This document shows positions 25,842 to 34,758 of a stretch of 64,000 nt of DNA, in pieces. The stretch's first letter is position 1, and each line of letters starts with the position of its first letter. A model generated the notes under the pieces. The model did no database searches. It saw nothing but the letters and a program-made list of their open reading frames with translations, and was not told the DNA's origin. Position numbers and translations under genes: made by a program. Source of the DNA: an uncultured Pseudanabaenaceae cyanobacterium (GTDB lineage: Bacteria; Cyanobacteriota; Cyanobacteriia; Pseudanabaenales; Pseudanabaenaceae); the NCBI GenBank assembly GCA_937927915.1, contig CALGKB010000005.1, positions 86,397 to 150,396 of the forward strand. The letters are read 5' to 3'.

Positions 25842-26474
25842 ATGACACCAAGTACTCAAACTATTGCTTCTACGTCTTTGTCAGAATTGCAGCTCATGGT
25901 AGATGTTACATTTCCTATAATCAGTGGTAAGGTCATTCCTGCTGACCATGGTTACGCTTTACTCTCATCAATCACAAGATACATCCCCAGCATCAAGGAA
26001 CACACAGATATAAGCATCCTGACTGCTTCAGGCTTGAGGGATGGAACAGGCAAGATAGTACTGGCAGAATACTCTCGTTTCCTTTTTCGTTTGCCCGTCA
26101 GTAAAATTCCCCTGGTTTACAGTTTGGCAGGCGAAACTCTCAAACTAGGTATCCATGCAATTAGGTTAGGTATTCCCAGTATTAATCCCTTGAAAGTTTG
26201 TTCCAAACTGCGCTCACGTATTGTAACTATCAAGGGATACGACCAGCCAGATGCGTTCCTAGAAGCAGTTCGTAGACAGCTAGAAGGATTGACAATTCGA
26301 GGAGAAGTCTCTCTACCCCACAACGCCCGCAAGACAATTAAAATCAAGCGATTTTCTGTAGTAGGCTTTACCGTGGAAGTACGGAACTTGAGTGAAGAAG
26401 ATTCCCTAAAATTACAAGCCTACGGCTTAGGCGGTAAAAGGCACATGGGTTGTGGCATTTTCCTGCCATTTTAA
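25842..26474 (+). CDS. cas6: CRISPR endoribonuclease Cas6, MYXAN type
   Basis: Cas6 cuts the array transcript inside each repeat to release crRNAs. The 210-residue product ends with the glycine-rich GLGGKRHMGCGIFLPF typical of Cas6 of the MYXAN (Cmx6) group. It is the first gene of the cas operon, starting about 76 bases after the expected transcription start, with an AAAGG ribosome site. Cas3 follows after 12 bases. Recognition is from the C-terminal motif, the length and the context; the catalytic residues cannot be picked out with confidence. Confidence 0.88.
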   Translation: MTPSTQTIASTSLSELQLMVDVTFPIISGKVIPADHGYALLSSITRYIPSIKEHTDISILTASGLRDGTGKIVLAEYSRFLFRLPVSKIPLVYSLAGETLKLGIHAIRLGIPSINPLKVCSKLRSRIVTIKGYDQPDAFLEAVRRQLEGLTIRGEVSLPHNARKTIKIKRFSVVGFTVEVRNLSEEDSLKLQAYGLGGKRHMGCGIFLPF

Positions 26475-26486
26475 GGAGCGGTAATC

Positions 26487-28895
26487 ATGTTCAAGTATCC
26501 TTATCCTTATCTATTGGCAAAAACTCTGCCCCCAGACAAACCAAAATATAAAAATCAACGCTGTGGGGCAATTTTTAGAGAGCATATCAACGCCGTAATG
26601 AAATCGGCTGTGATTATTCTCGATCGCTTGGGAGAGGATTTATACAATCAATTTGGCTTTAAGGATATTTCCCATGACTATTTAAGAAATACAGTGATTT
26701 TAGGGGCATTTTTGCACGACTTGGGTAAATGCAGTGAGCATTTCCAAGAGATGGTCTATCTCAAATCAGATAGCATCACGCCAGAAGATAAACAAAAATT
26801 ACAGAAAAAATGGAATGCTCACAGTAAAAAGCAAATGCTCCGCCATGAGGTCATTAGTGCCATTCTTGCCCTTACCCCTGAATTAAGAGGGTGGTTAGAG
26901 AATCCGCAAAAATACTGTCTAATAACTGCTATCTGTTCTGCTATGGGACATCATCTCAAATTAGGAATAGGAATAGATCATAAGCCTAATAGTTTAATCG
27001 CTGATTTTCCCGATGGCACAGGTAGTGAATTGCGGTTATTTACTCACCATGAGGATTTTCATGAGGTTCTCAAAAGGGGTAAGAAGTATCTCGGTTTATC
27101 TGATCCCCCTCAGAAATTACCAAAAGAACTGTGGCAGAAAGATGAACTAAAAGAGGCGATCGCTACTTTACAAGATGAATGCTTAGACTTCTCACGGAAT
27201 TTGACGGAAGAACAACGCCGTTTCATTGCTGTGGTCAAAGCATTGGTAATTTCCGCAGACTTAGCAGGTTCAGCCATCCCTGCTGTGAGTGATAATTCTC
27301 AACCCCTGTGGCAGTATTTGGAAAAATGGATTATTGAAGTATTGAATTTAACCCTAACCGAAGATGATTTGCAGAATTTAATCCATCAACGATTAGGTGA
27401 GAAGTCTTTGCGACCTTTTCAAGAGCAAATCGCCAATACACCGACCAGAGTAACTATAGTCAAAGCAGGGTGCGGTACAGGCAAAACGATCGGGGCTTAC
27501 GCATGGGCAAAGCAAAGAGCGATCGGGCGGAAACTATTCTTTTGCTATCCCACCACAGGTACAGCTTCCCAAGGCTACCTAGACTATGCCGCTGAAACGG
27601 AAATAGAATCAGCACTGATGCACTCCCGCGCTTCCATTGATTTGGAAAAAATTCTCTCCGCTTGTGAAGATGATGATGCCGATGGCATAGACGATCGCTT
27701 AGAAGCCATGACCGCATGGCAAGCCAAGTTGATTGTCTGCACCGTGGATACGGTCCTAGGGCTGGTACAGAATAATCGTAAGCCATTATTTTCTTTTCCT
27801 GCGATCGCCCAGGGAGCATTTGTTTTTGACGAAGTGCATGCCTTTGATGAGAAGTTATTTGGAGCACTACTCAGATTTTTGCAAACTTTTAGAGGTGCAC
27901 CTATTTTATTGATGAGTGCCAGTTTAAGCCCAGAACAGGAATCATCTATTTGTCGGGTAATTGAGGGCTTAGGAGAAACAGTAAATATTATTCAAGGGGA
28001 ACAAAAATTAGAAATTATCCCCCGCTACTCTATGCACTTAGAAACCGACCTAAATCAGATTTGGGAACAGGTACAGAATGCATTAACTAGTAACCAAAAA
28101 GTTCTATGGGTAACTAACACGGTCAAAGATTGTATTTCTATTTATCGTCAAGCAGAAAAATTATTTAGCAATGTGTTTATTTATCACAGCCGCTATCGCT
28201 ACAAAGACCGTTTAGAAAAACACAAACAGGTCATAACAGCATTCAAGGGCAATGATTCTTGCTTAGCGGTTACCACCCAAGTATGCGAAATGTCCCTTGA
28301 TTTGAGTGCCGATTTACTGATTAGTCAGGTCGCGCCTGCATACGCTCTGATTCAACGCATGGGCAGACTAAATCGCTATGTCTATGAAGATGAACTTGGT
28401 CAGATTAAGCTAGTATCTGGCAAAATTTGTCCCGCTATCTTTTATCCTAAAGATAAGCCTCTTCCTTATAGCGAAGAAGAAGTTGAAACAGGGCTTTTTT
28501 TGATTGATCAACTAAAATCTAAACCAGAAATTTCTCAGCAGGATTTAGCCGAAATATCTGCACAGATGCAAGATAAAGCATGGGTGGAAAGTGCCTCGAT
28601 TTGGTTAGATAAAACTTGGGAGACTTATCCAAAACCACTTAGGGAAGGAGGATATACAATGACTGTTATAATGGAAAGAGACCTAGAAACGATCAAACAA
28701 GTATCAGACCAGCGATCGAAGCAGAAAAAGATTCCATTCCCTAAAGCTATGATGCAGGAGATTCAGCGATGGACATTACCAATCAAAGTTATGAAGAATT
28801 ACAAAAGTTGGAAGCGATGGAAGTTCTATTATCGTGTACCTGATGAATGTATCAACTATTCTGAAATTACAGGCGGAGAAGAACTATGCAATTAG
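26487..28895 (+). CDS. cas3: CRISPR helicase-nuclease Cas3
   Basis: An 802-residue Cas3 with both activities in one chain. The HD nuclease domain shows the early His in FREHINAV, FLHDLGKC (HD at 77-78), RHEVISA and MGHHLKLG. The helicase part has Walker A AGCGTGKT (about 327-334), the DEVH box (FDEVHAFDE, Asp at 448), MSASLS (motif III) and QRMGRLNR (motif VI). Cas3 is recruited by Cascade to degrade the non-target DNA strand. No motif is broken, so it should be active. It overlaps cas8 by 10 bases. Confidence 0.95.
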   Translation: MFKYPYPYLLAKTLPPDKPKYKNQRCGAIFREHINAVMKSAVIILDRLGEDLYNQFGFKDISHDYLRNTVILGAFLHDLGKCSEHFQEMVYLKSDSITPEDKQKLQKKWNAHSKKQMLRHEVISAILALTPELRGWLENPQKYCLITAICSAMGHHLKLGIGIDHKPNSLIADFPDGTGSELRLFTHHEDFHEVLKRGKKYLGLSDPPQKLPKELWQKDELKEAIATLQDECLDFSRNLTEEQRRFIAVVKALVISADLAGSAIPAVSDNSQPLWQYLEKWIIEVLNLTLTEDDLQNLIHQRLGEKSLRPFQEQIANTPTRVTIVKAGCGTGKTIGAYAWAKQRAIGRKLFFCYPTTGTASQGYLDYAAETEIESALMHSRASIDLEKILSACEDDDADGIDDRLEAMTAWQAKLIVCTVDTVLGLVQNNRKPLFSFPAIAQGAFVFDEVHAFDEKLFGALLRFLQTFRGAPILLMSASLSPEQESSICRVIEGLGETVNIIQGEQKLEIIPRYSMHLETDLNQIWEQVQNALTSNQKVLWVTNTVKDCISIYRQAEKLFSNVFIYHSRYRYKDRLEKHKQVITAFKGNDSCLAVTTQVCEMSLDLSADLLISQVAPAYALIQRMGRLNRYVYEDELGQIKLVSGKICPAIFYPKDKPLPYSEEEVETGLFLIDQLKSKPEISQQDLAEISAQMQDKAWVESASIWLDKTWETYPKPLREGGYTMTVIMERDLETIKQVSDQRSKQKKIPFPKAMMQEIQRWTLPIKVMKNYKSWKRWKFYYRVPDECINYSEITGGEELCN

Positions 28896-30511
28896 AACAA
28901 ATGAAAAAACATCAAACTGTTTTGAATTACCATCTGGGTGATCCCTATATGACCATGCTTCATCGGGCAGGTTTGGCAGGTCTCTACATGACCCTTGAGC
29001 AATTTGAGAAAGAGAAAATCACTCCCTTTGGTGGCTTCACTTGGCAGAAGAGCGATCGCTCCATTACTCTATCTTGGGAAGGAAACGATCGAGAGGTATT
29101 AGACTGGTTGCTTAAAGAATCCTTCCAACTGCGAGATGGTCTAATCTATTTCCGAGCATTGGGAGATGTAGATATTCAGCCATTAGTAACTTTGCATCAG
29201 GGCATACTAGGCTCATTTCTACAACATAACAGCACCCACAAATCCACTGGCAAACAATCTAAAAGTTTCATGCTAGAAGAAGGGAAGCCCGAACTAATCA
29301 TAGAGTACAAGGCATTATCGACCTATTCCCATCAGGACTTCACCGAAAAATTATGTGATTCTAAAACAGGAAAATTGCTAGGAAAAACTGTAGCGATCGC
29401 TGGTTGGTTAAGCCCCGGTGCAGTAGTAAAGCACATTGCTTTTTCTGGTCAAACTGCCTTTGAGGAAACTGCCAGTTCTGCATTGTTATTATTATTTGCG
29501 CCCATTGCTTGTTGTTTTTTTGGATTGCGTTCTAAACTCAAAGAGCAGAAAGCTCAATACGCTCTTGTTATTCCTGAAGTTACTAATTTATCTGACTACA
29601 GCTACTATCGCAGAGAGTATTTGAACTTGGGCTTTAGAGACTTTTATGCTTCCAGTTTGGGTGATGCAGGCTTGAAGTTTTTAATTAGAGATAGCCTTGT
29701 CAATAAAACCGGGGGCATTATCCGCAACCTCCGAATCAAAACCTGTCATGTGATTACACTAGGTAGTGTACCTTGGGCAGGGCAACAAAAGACCCGTACT
29801 GATGTTTATACAGTTTCAGCTAACGAAACTATCTGTACCAATTACTATGTTGCCTGTGATCATTTGAGCGATCGAGTGATTGATAAAAAAGACAACAGTT
29901 CCAGTTGGATTGCTCCCAGTTTTGCCAGAGAAATTATTGCCGATAATCTGGCAAGGGGTAAACCATGGTTTGCTGACTTGTCAGCCATAGTCAATAGTGG
30001 AACACTATTTCAACAACTACTTTATGAAAGGGAGGGACTACACAAAATGATTAAAGATCAACGATTGCAATGGACCGATCAACAACGCTTATTTGTCCAA
30101 GCCTGTCATGAGGCAATTTCCAAAACATATGGTCAGTTATCTAGTAGAAATCAAAAAAATAAGGAAGATTCTACTCAAGACTCAGATATAAAATCTCGTT
30201 TTGAGAAAGTGAATGTGAAGTTTCGCACTGGTTTAGCAAGGTGTAAGAATGCCATTTCATTTCGTGAATTTATTACTAACTTCTGGGCTAAGGCTGGCTA
30301 TATTCCTACATTACAAAATCACTGGGAAGAAGTCATGAAGTTAGTAATTAGTGATTGGAGGTCTGCTAGAGACCTAGCTTTGCTTGCTTTAGCAAGTTAC
30401 AAGGGCAAGGAGAGTAAGCAACAATCTGATAATTCACCTGAACTTCCCAGTCAAGAAGAAACGCTTAGTAGTATCGGTACGATTGATGATGGATTTGACG
30501 AAGAGGAGTAA
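28886..30511 (+). CDS. cas8: Cascade large subunit Cas8, MYXAN (Cmx/DevT) type
   Basis: A 541-residue protein at the position of the large Cascade subunit, between cas3 and cas7. Its start (YHLGDPYMTMLHRAGLAGLYMTL), the AIAGWLSPGAVVKH segment and the acidic C-terminus resemble the MYXAN-subtype Cas8 (Cas8a1/Cmx, DevT-like). The large subunit recognises the PAM and, in many systems, recruits Cas3. The frame is intact. Different schemes group this backbone with I-A or I-B, so the subtype letter is left open. Confidence 0.82.
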   Translation: MQLEQMKKHQTVLNYHLGDPYMTMLHRAGLAGLYMTLEQFEKEKITPFGGFTWQKSDRSITLSWEGNDREVLDWLLKESFQLRDGLIYFRALGDVDIQPLVTLHQGILGSFLQHNSTHKSTGKQSKSFMLEEGKPELIIEYKALSTYSHQDFTEKLCDSKTGKLLGKTVAIAGWLSPGAVVKHIAFSGQTAFEETASSALLLLFAPIACCFFGLRSKLKEQKAQYALVIPEVTNLSDYSYYRREYLNLGFRDFYASSLGDAGLKFLIRDSLVNKTGGIIRNLRIKTCHVITLGSVPWAGQQKTRTDVYTVSANETICTNYYVACDHLSDRVIDKKDNSSSWIAPSFAREIIADNLARGKPWFADLSAIVNSGTLFQQLLYEREGLHKMIKDQRLQWTDQQRLFVQACHEAISKTYGQLSSRNQKNKEDSTQDSDIKSRFEKVNVKFRTGLARCKNAISFREFITNFWAKAGYIPTLQNHWEEVMKLVISDWRSARDLALLALASYKGKESKQQSDNSPELPSQEETLSSIGTIDDGFDEEE

Positions 30512-30513
30512 CT

Positions 30514-30588
30514 ATGTATCAGTTTCCAGTAGTCATTGAAAAACATGAAGAGGGATACTATTCCTACTGCTCTGTCTTGGAGGGTTGA
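30514..30588 (+). pseudogene. HicB antitoxin N-terminal stub
   Basis: A 24-codon frame directly after cas8, MYQFPVVIEKHEEGYYSYCS, then VLEG and a TGA stop. It matches the start of HicB antitoxins (pattern M-x-Y/F-VVIEKDEDGYYAFCPELxGC), with a stop where the conserved Cys of the GC pair is expected. No HicA toxin and no rest of HicB is present. It is either a relic of an inserted toxin-antitoxin pair or, less likely, a mini-ORF with its own role. It has a good ribosome site (GAGGAG). Confidence 0.65.
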
Positions 30589-30603
30589 GTGATTCCTTTT
30601 CAC

Positions 30604-30638
30604 ATCACTTTCCTCTGATGACCAAATAAGTATTTGAT
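30604..30638 (+). repeat. Degenerate CRISPR repeat between cas8 and cas7 (first)
   Basis: The 5' half matches the array repeat exactly over CTTTCCTCTGATG (30608-30620). The rest has diverged, and in place of the repeat hairpin there is another small hairpin, CAAAT-AAGT-ATTTG. The 3' handle is not preserved. Confidence 0.6.
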
Positions 30639-30650
30639 GTGATGCAAGAT

Positions 30651-30686
30651 TAAATTTACCTCAGATGCCCCTAGGCGACAGAACAC
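30651..30686 (+). repeat. Degenerate CRISPR repeat between cas8 and cas7 (second)
   Basis: CCTC-GATGCC (30659-30669), AGGCG (30673-30677) and a terminal ACAC (30683-30686) line up with the array repeat, with one extra base in the handle region. It lies 42 bases before the cas7 ATG, so any RNA made here would include the cas7 ribosome site or end close to it. Confidence 0.55.
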
Positions 30687-30728
30687 AACTAACTTTCAAT
30701 TCAATTGCAACTTTACAGGAGAGAAATT

Positions 30729-31652
30729 ATGAGTTGGCATCTTTTTGGTAACATTTTGACCAGCTACGGCACTGCTGCTAACAATCGCGGTGAGAACGAA
30801 GGAAATATCACCACCTTGCAGAAAATCCTTTGGCAGGGTGAGGTGCATTCCACTGTATCCGCCGAAGCAATTCGCTGGGCACTGCGCTACTACTGGCAGA
30901 CCTGCGGACACTATGAAGTTAATCGCAGATGGAATGATTTCATTAACGATAATGAGTGGCAGAATGAAAATTTTGATGACACCCAATACATTGATGATGA
31001 TGTTTTGGGGTTCATGCGGGCTGAGGCGGCAAAAGCTGAAGCCAATGATGAGGAAGAGCCTGCCGATGGCAAGAAGAAAAAGAAATCTCCTCCCAAGGGA
31101 ACTGCCACAGTCAAGCGGGGTGTATTAGAAGTAACTCGTGCTATTTCTACTACTCCTTTTGCTGGGGATATTACTTTCAATGCCGCGAGTGGAGCAAAGG
31201 GTAGAACTTCTCTTTATGGTGCGGAAGTACACGCAACCCGCTATCAGTATGGCTTTGCCCTCACACCCAATCGTCTAAAAGTTCAATCCAGAATCCATGC
31301 TGTTCTTGATGGTTTAACATCCCTAGGAAAAGTAGGTGGGAATCACTCCCGCTTCTTATATGATTTTGCGCCTGATAGTATTATTCTGCGTTGGACACAC
31401 GACTTTGCTCCCAGAATTCTCTATTGCTTTGTAGAGGAAGATGGCATGATTTCAGTTCCCGATCTGCTGAGAAGAATTGAGGCAGAAGACATTGATCCTC
31501 AAGAGCTATGGGTGGCTGGGGCAATTACCAACACTGACGATGGAGAAGAGTTAAAGGCAAGGGGTGTAAATCTCTTTGCAGGAATTAAAGAAGCTGTAAC
31601 TGATCTGAAGGCTAAAATCAATGAAGACCTTAATTTGAACCTAGAGGAGTAA
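30729..31652 (+). CDS. cas7: Cascade backbone protein Cas7, DevR family
   Basis: A 307-residue Cas7 of the Cst2/DevR family, the subunit that polymerises along the crRNA. It has the N-terminal MSWHLFGNILTSYGTAANNRGENEG, an insert rich in lysine and acid residues (about 95-125), and the AISTTPFAGDITFNAAS and GAEVHATRYQYGFAL segments that are diagnostic for DevR. ATG 30729 follows AGGAGAG; a start eight codons upstream is less likely. It is separated from cas8 by the HicB stub and the degenerate repeats. Confidence 0.92.
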   Translation: MSWHLFGNILTSYGTAANNRGENEGNITTLQKILWQGEVHSTVSAEAIRWALRYYWQTCGHYEVNRRWNDFINDNEWQNENFDDTQYIDDDVLGFMRAEAAKAEANDEEEPADGKKKKKSPPKGTATVKRGVLEVTRAISTTPFAGDITFNAASGAKGRTSLYGAEVHATRYQYGFALTPNRLKVQSRIHAVLDGLTSLGKVGGNHSRFLYDFAPDSIILRWTHDFAPRILYCFVEEDGMISVPDLLRRIEAEDIDPQELWVAGAITNTDDGEELKARGVNLFAGIKEAVTDLKAKINEDLNLNLEE

Positions 31653-31654
31653 TT

Positions 31655-31879
31655 ATGGAACTACTACCGCAACTCTTGAAAAACATTCAACTGCTAATGG
31701 AAAAAATTAAGGCATTTTACGATCGCTGGCAGATTACAGAATTTGTTCTCTTTAGTTCAGTATTGCAGGATGATTTTCGTCCTGATAGCGATATTGGTGT
31801 GTTGTATGTATTTGACAATAATGCCAAACACAGATTGTTTGATTTAGTCGCCATGAAAGAAGAACTAGAAAGTCTGTAA
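31655..31879 (+). pseudogene. Truncated MNT-type nucleotidyltransferase (antitoxin remnant)
   Basis: The 74-codon frame resembles MntA-like minimal nucleotidyltransferases that pair with HEPN toxins: ITEFVLFSSVLQDDFRPDSDIGVLYVF. The active-site GS is changed to SS and the SDxD is changed to SDIG, so two key residues are lost, and the frame stops well short of the family length. It begins 2 bases after cas7 and is joined by a deletion to the HEPN remnant that follows. Confidence 0.75.
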
Positions 31880-31881
31880 CT

Positions 31882-32106
31882 AGGCGACTGGAGATTTTGG
31901 GGGAAGCAGCGCGGCGGATTTCTGATAAAGCTCGTTCGGAAATCCCCGAAATTCCTTACTAGAAAATGATTGGCATGAGGAATGTACTTGTTCATCAATA
32001 CTATGAGATTGACTTGAATATTGTTTGGGATGTAATTCATCAAGAATTACCGAAATTATCATCTAGTCTTGAAAAAGAAATTGCTAGGAGGAAACTAAAC
32101 CAATGA
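31882..32106 (+). pseudogene. Truncated HEPN (DUF86) toxin remnant
   Basis: In one frame: RRLEILGEAARRISDKARSE, then IPEIPY, an amber stop (31960-31962) where the family has Trp, KMIGMRNVLVHQYYEIDLN and IVWDVIHQELPKLSSSLEKE. This is the C-terminal half of a DUF86/HEPN RNase toxin with the R-x4-H motif (RNVLVH) preserved. The N-terminal half is missing and the amber codon breaks the rest. The frame ends at 32106 and overlaps the cas5 ATG. Confidence 0.82.
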
Positions 32107-32726
32107 GTAAACTCTTTCCCTTATTAGTGGAAGTACCGATCGCTTGTTTTCGGCAGTCCCATGCCCGTGAATACGCAGAAACTTATCCTGTACCACCCCC
32201 TGCTACAGTGTATGGCATGCTTTTATCTTGCGTGGGCGAAGTGAATCGTTATCAACATATTGGTGTAAAGTTAGCGATCGCTATGCTTTCTAGTCCTACT
32301 AAATCTACTGTGATTAGAACTTTTCGCAGATTCAAGAAAAGAGAGATCAGCGACCCCACCAATGCCCGTCCCGACTTTCAAGAATTACTCACGGATACTA
32401 GGTTCATAGTGTGTGTTGATTCCAGTCAAGAGAAAAATTCACCAACTTTGCAGGAACGTCTAGAGAATGCTTTTACCCATCCAGAAACGATCGATCGATT
32501 TGGCGGATTATGCTTGGGAGAAAGTCGGGATTTAGTAAACTCAATTCAGAGATTTACTATTTCAACAGATGAGTATTATGAATGGCTCACCCAAGACCCA
32601 GATGGACTGCTAACATTGCCTTACTGGGTGGATCATGTAGGTTCTAGAGGGACGAAATGGCAAAGATATAGACTGGAACTGTCTAGTTTGAATCCCAGGG
32701 TATGGACACAAATTAAAACTGACTAA
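32103..32726 (+). CDS. cas5: Cascade subunit Cas5, DevS family
   Basis: A 207-residue Cas5 that caps the 5' handle of the crRNA. The N-terminal LLVEVPIACFRQSHAREYAE with YPVPPPATVYGMLLSCVGE and the GGLCLGESRDLV segment are typical of the MYXAN DevS (Cmx5) group. Its ATG overlaps the end of the HEPN remnant, so it has kept its start despite the insertion and decay upstream. The frame is intact. Confidence 0.9.
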   Translation: MSKLFPLLVEVPIACFRQSHAREYAETYPVPPPATVYGMLLSCVGEVNRYQHIGVKLAIAMLSSPTKSTVIRTFRRFKKREISDPTNARPDFQELLTDTRFIVCVDSSQEKNSPTLQERLENAFTHPETIDRFGGLCLGESRDLVNSIQRFTISTDEYYEWLTQDPDGLLTLPYWVDHVGSRGTKWQRYRLELSSLNPRVWTQIKTD

Positions 32727-32798
32727 TTTCTAGTTTGTTGAACTCTGCTGACGTCACAGATGGTTTATCCTTTGCTAACAATGCTTGAGGGAAATTGT

Positions 32799-34460
32799 AT
32801 GGTTTGCCTAACTTCATCTTCGCTTGATCTTGATACTATTCGTGTATCTTCTCTCCATGCTCTTGCTTATTGTGAACGGCTCTTCTTCTTAGAAGAGGTA
32901 GAAGAACTCTATACCCAGGATGCAGCTGTCTTTGCAGGTAGAAGACTCCATGTGCAAATTGGAAAGCAGGAAGGGGAAGAATATGAAGAACTTTTCTTGG
33001 AAAGCTCTGAACTTGGTTTAAGGGGCAAAGTTGATGTTCTTCGTACAATCAAAGGAGAATTAATTCCCTACGAACACAAACGGGGTAAGCCAGCTAGAGA
33101 TGACTCAAACAAACCAATTCCCTGGGATAGCGATCGGTTGCAAATTCTAGCATATGCCTACTTGATTGAATCTGCTCTAGAGCAAAAGGTAAGGGAAGGA
33201 CGCATTCGTTACCATGCCGATAATGTTTTGGTAAAGGTTCCGTTTGATGATAGTGGTAGAGAGGAAGTAAGACAGGCAATTCACAGGGCACGGGAGTTAC
33301 GCAAGTCTCTCTTTCGTCCTCCTGTAACTTCCAATGAGCGTCTGTGTCTACGATGTTCTCTTGCTCCTGTGTGTCTGCCAGAGGAAGCCCGCCTAACACA
33401 TAACCGAGAGTGGCAACCTGTACGTCTTTTCCCTGAAGATGACAATCGTAGGATTATTCATATACTTGAACCTGGTACAAAAGTGGGCAAAGCAGGGGAA
33501 CAAATCAAGATTACGCAGCCAGAGGGTTTGACCGAGTTAGTGCCTTCCCAAGAGGTTTCTCAGATTGTACTGCATGGTTTTGTGCAGATTTCTACCCAAG
33601 CAGTTCATAGTTTGGTTGATAAAGAGATAGGTATCCATTTTATTTCTAGTGGGGGCAGGTATGTTGGTAGTTTGGATACTAGGAGCGGTAGTATTCAGAG
33701 ACGGATTCGTCAGTATCAGGCTCTCTCTGACCCAGACTTTTGCCTGTCTTTAGCTAAAAGACTTGTGTTTTGTCGGGCTGAGGGACAACGTAAGTTCTTA
33801 ATGCGGGGTAGAAGAAACAAAACTACTTCCTTTGCCTGTCTTGATGAGTGTATAGACCAAATGCGTGATGTTATACAAAAAATTGATAGAGCAGATAAAA
33901 TTGACTCTCTGTTGGGCTATGAAGGAAATTTAGCAGCACTGTATTTCAAGGGGCTTTCTCATCTCCTTGTAGAACAAACAGACCCAGAAATGCACTTTGA
34001 CGGTCGCAACCGTCGCCCCCCGACGGATAGGTTTAATGCTCTTCTGAGCTTTGGCTATACTCTCTTACTAAAAGATATGGTCAACGCAATCTTAGTTGTG
34101 GGGCTTGAACCTGCTTTGGGCTTTTATCACCAACCTCGCACTCAGGCTCCACCTCTTGCCCTTGACTTAATGGAAATTTTTCGTGTTCCTCTAGTAGACA
34201 TGATCGTCATATCTTCTATCAATCGCCAACAGTGGCATGTAAAGGAAGATTTTGAGGTAAGGGGAAATCAAGTGTGGCTAAGTGATGCAGGAAAGAGAAA
34301 GTTTGTCGCTTTGTATGAGAAACGCAAGGAAGAGTCTTGGAAACATCCTATCTTGGGATATTCTCTGACCTATCGGCGCTTGATGGAATTGGAGGTGCAG
34401 TTGCTGGAAAAAGAATGGAGCGGAGAAACTGGTTTATTCGCAAATCTTATCCTGAGGTAA
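32799..34460 (+). CDS. cas4-cas1: Cas4-Cas1 fusion integrase
   Basis: One chain joins a Cas4 nuclease (about residues 1-190) to Cas1 (about 210-553). Cas4 shows the first cluster Cys in ALAYCERLFFL, the KVDVL Asp, the EHKRG E-x-K pair and the C-terminal CLRCSLAPVC. Cas1 shows the metal ligands Glu in LLGYEGNLAAL (375), His in LGFYHQP (444) and Asp in ALDLMEIF (456). It selects PAM-bearing prespacers and, with Cas2, inserts them. ATG 32799 is preferred because GAGGGA lies 6 bases upstream; ATG 32760 is in frame but has no ribosome site. Confidence 0.93.
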   Translation: MVCLTSSSLDLDTIRVSSLHALAYCERLFFLEEVEELYTQDAAVFAGRRLHVQIGKQEGEEYEELFLESSELGLRGKVDVLRTIKGELIPYEHKRGKPARDDSNKPIPWDSDRLQILAYAYLIESALEQKVREGRIRYHADNVLVKVPFDDSGREEVRQAIHRARELRKSLFRPPVTSNERLCLRCSLAPVCLPEEARLTHNREWQPVRLFPEDDNRRIIHILEPGTKVGKAGEQIKITQPEGLTELVPSQEVSQIVLHGFVQISTQAVHSLVDKEIGIHFISSGGRYVGSLDTRSGSIQRRIRQYQALSDPDFCLSLAKRLVFCRAEGQRKFLMRGRRNKTTSFACLDECIDQMRDVIQKIDRADKIDSLLGYEGNLAALYFKGLSHLLVEQTDPEMHFDGRNRRPPTDRFNALLSFGYTLLLKDMVNAILVVGLEPALGFYHQPRTQAPPLALDLMEIFRVPLVDMIVISSINRQQWHVKEDFEVRGNQVWLSDAGKRKFVALYEKRKEESWKHPILGYSLTYRRLMELEVQLLEKEWSGETGLFANLILR

Positions 34461-34464
34461 CAGT

Positions 34465-34758
34465 ATGGCGGAGTCAAGAAACTTTTATCTGATTTGTTAT
34501 GATATTCGGGAGCCGAAACGGTGGCGTAAAGCTTACAAGTTGTTACAAGGCTACGGCGATAGACTGCAATACTCTGTTTTTCGTTGCTTGCTAACTGTAC
34601 GCCATCGGGAAAAGCTGCGTTGGGAACTAGAAAAAATTCTCACCCCAGAGGACAGCTTGTTGATTGCTGGTCTGTGCGATCGGTGCGTGCAAAGGGTAGT
34701 TGCCTGCAATCGTCCAGAATCTTGGTCAACACTGCCATCTGGTTACCAAATTTTTTAG
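34465..34758 (+). CDS. cas2: CRISPR adaptation protein Cas2
   Basis: A 97-residue Cas2 that bridges Cas1 dimers during spacer integration. The YLICYDIREPKRWRKAYKLL start and QYSVFRCLL are family hallmarks. It follows the Cas4-Cas1 gene after 4 bases and is the last cas gene before the array. Confidence 0.95.
   Translation: MAESRNFYLICYDIREPKRWRKAYKLLQGYGDRLQYSVFRCLLTVRHREKLRWELEKILTPEDSLLIAGLCDRCVQRVVACNRPESWSTLPSGYQIF

Noticed and set aside
28562..28580. Match of ATGCAAGAT in cas3 with the segment after the first degenerate repeat in the cas8-cas7 gap
   Set aside because: A nine-base match is expected by chance in a window of this size and lies inside coding sequence.
30510..30525. Target of a guide following the second degenerate repeat (30687 on) at the HicB stub start
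   Set aside because: Only about 10 of 15 bases agree and there are mismatches at seed positions 7 and 9, so it is no better than chance.
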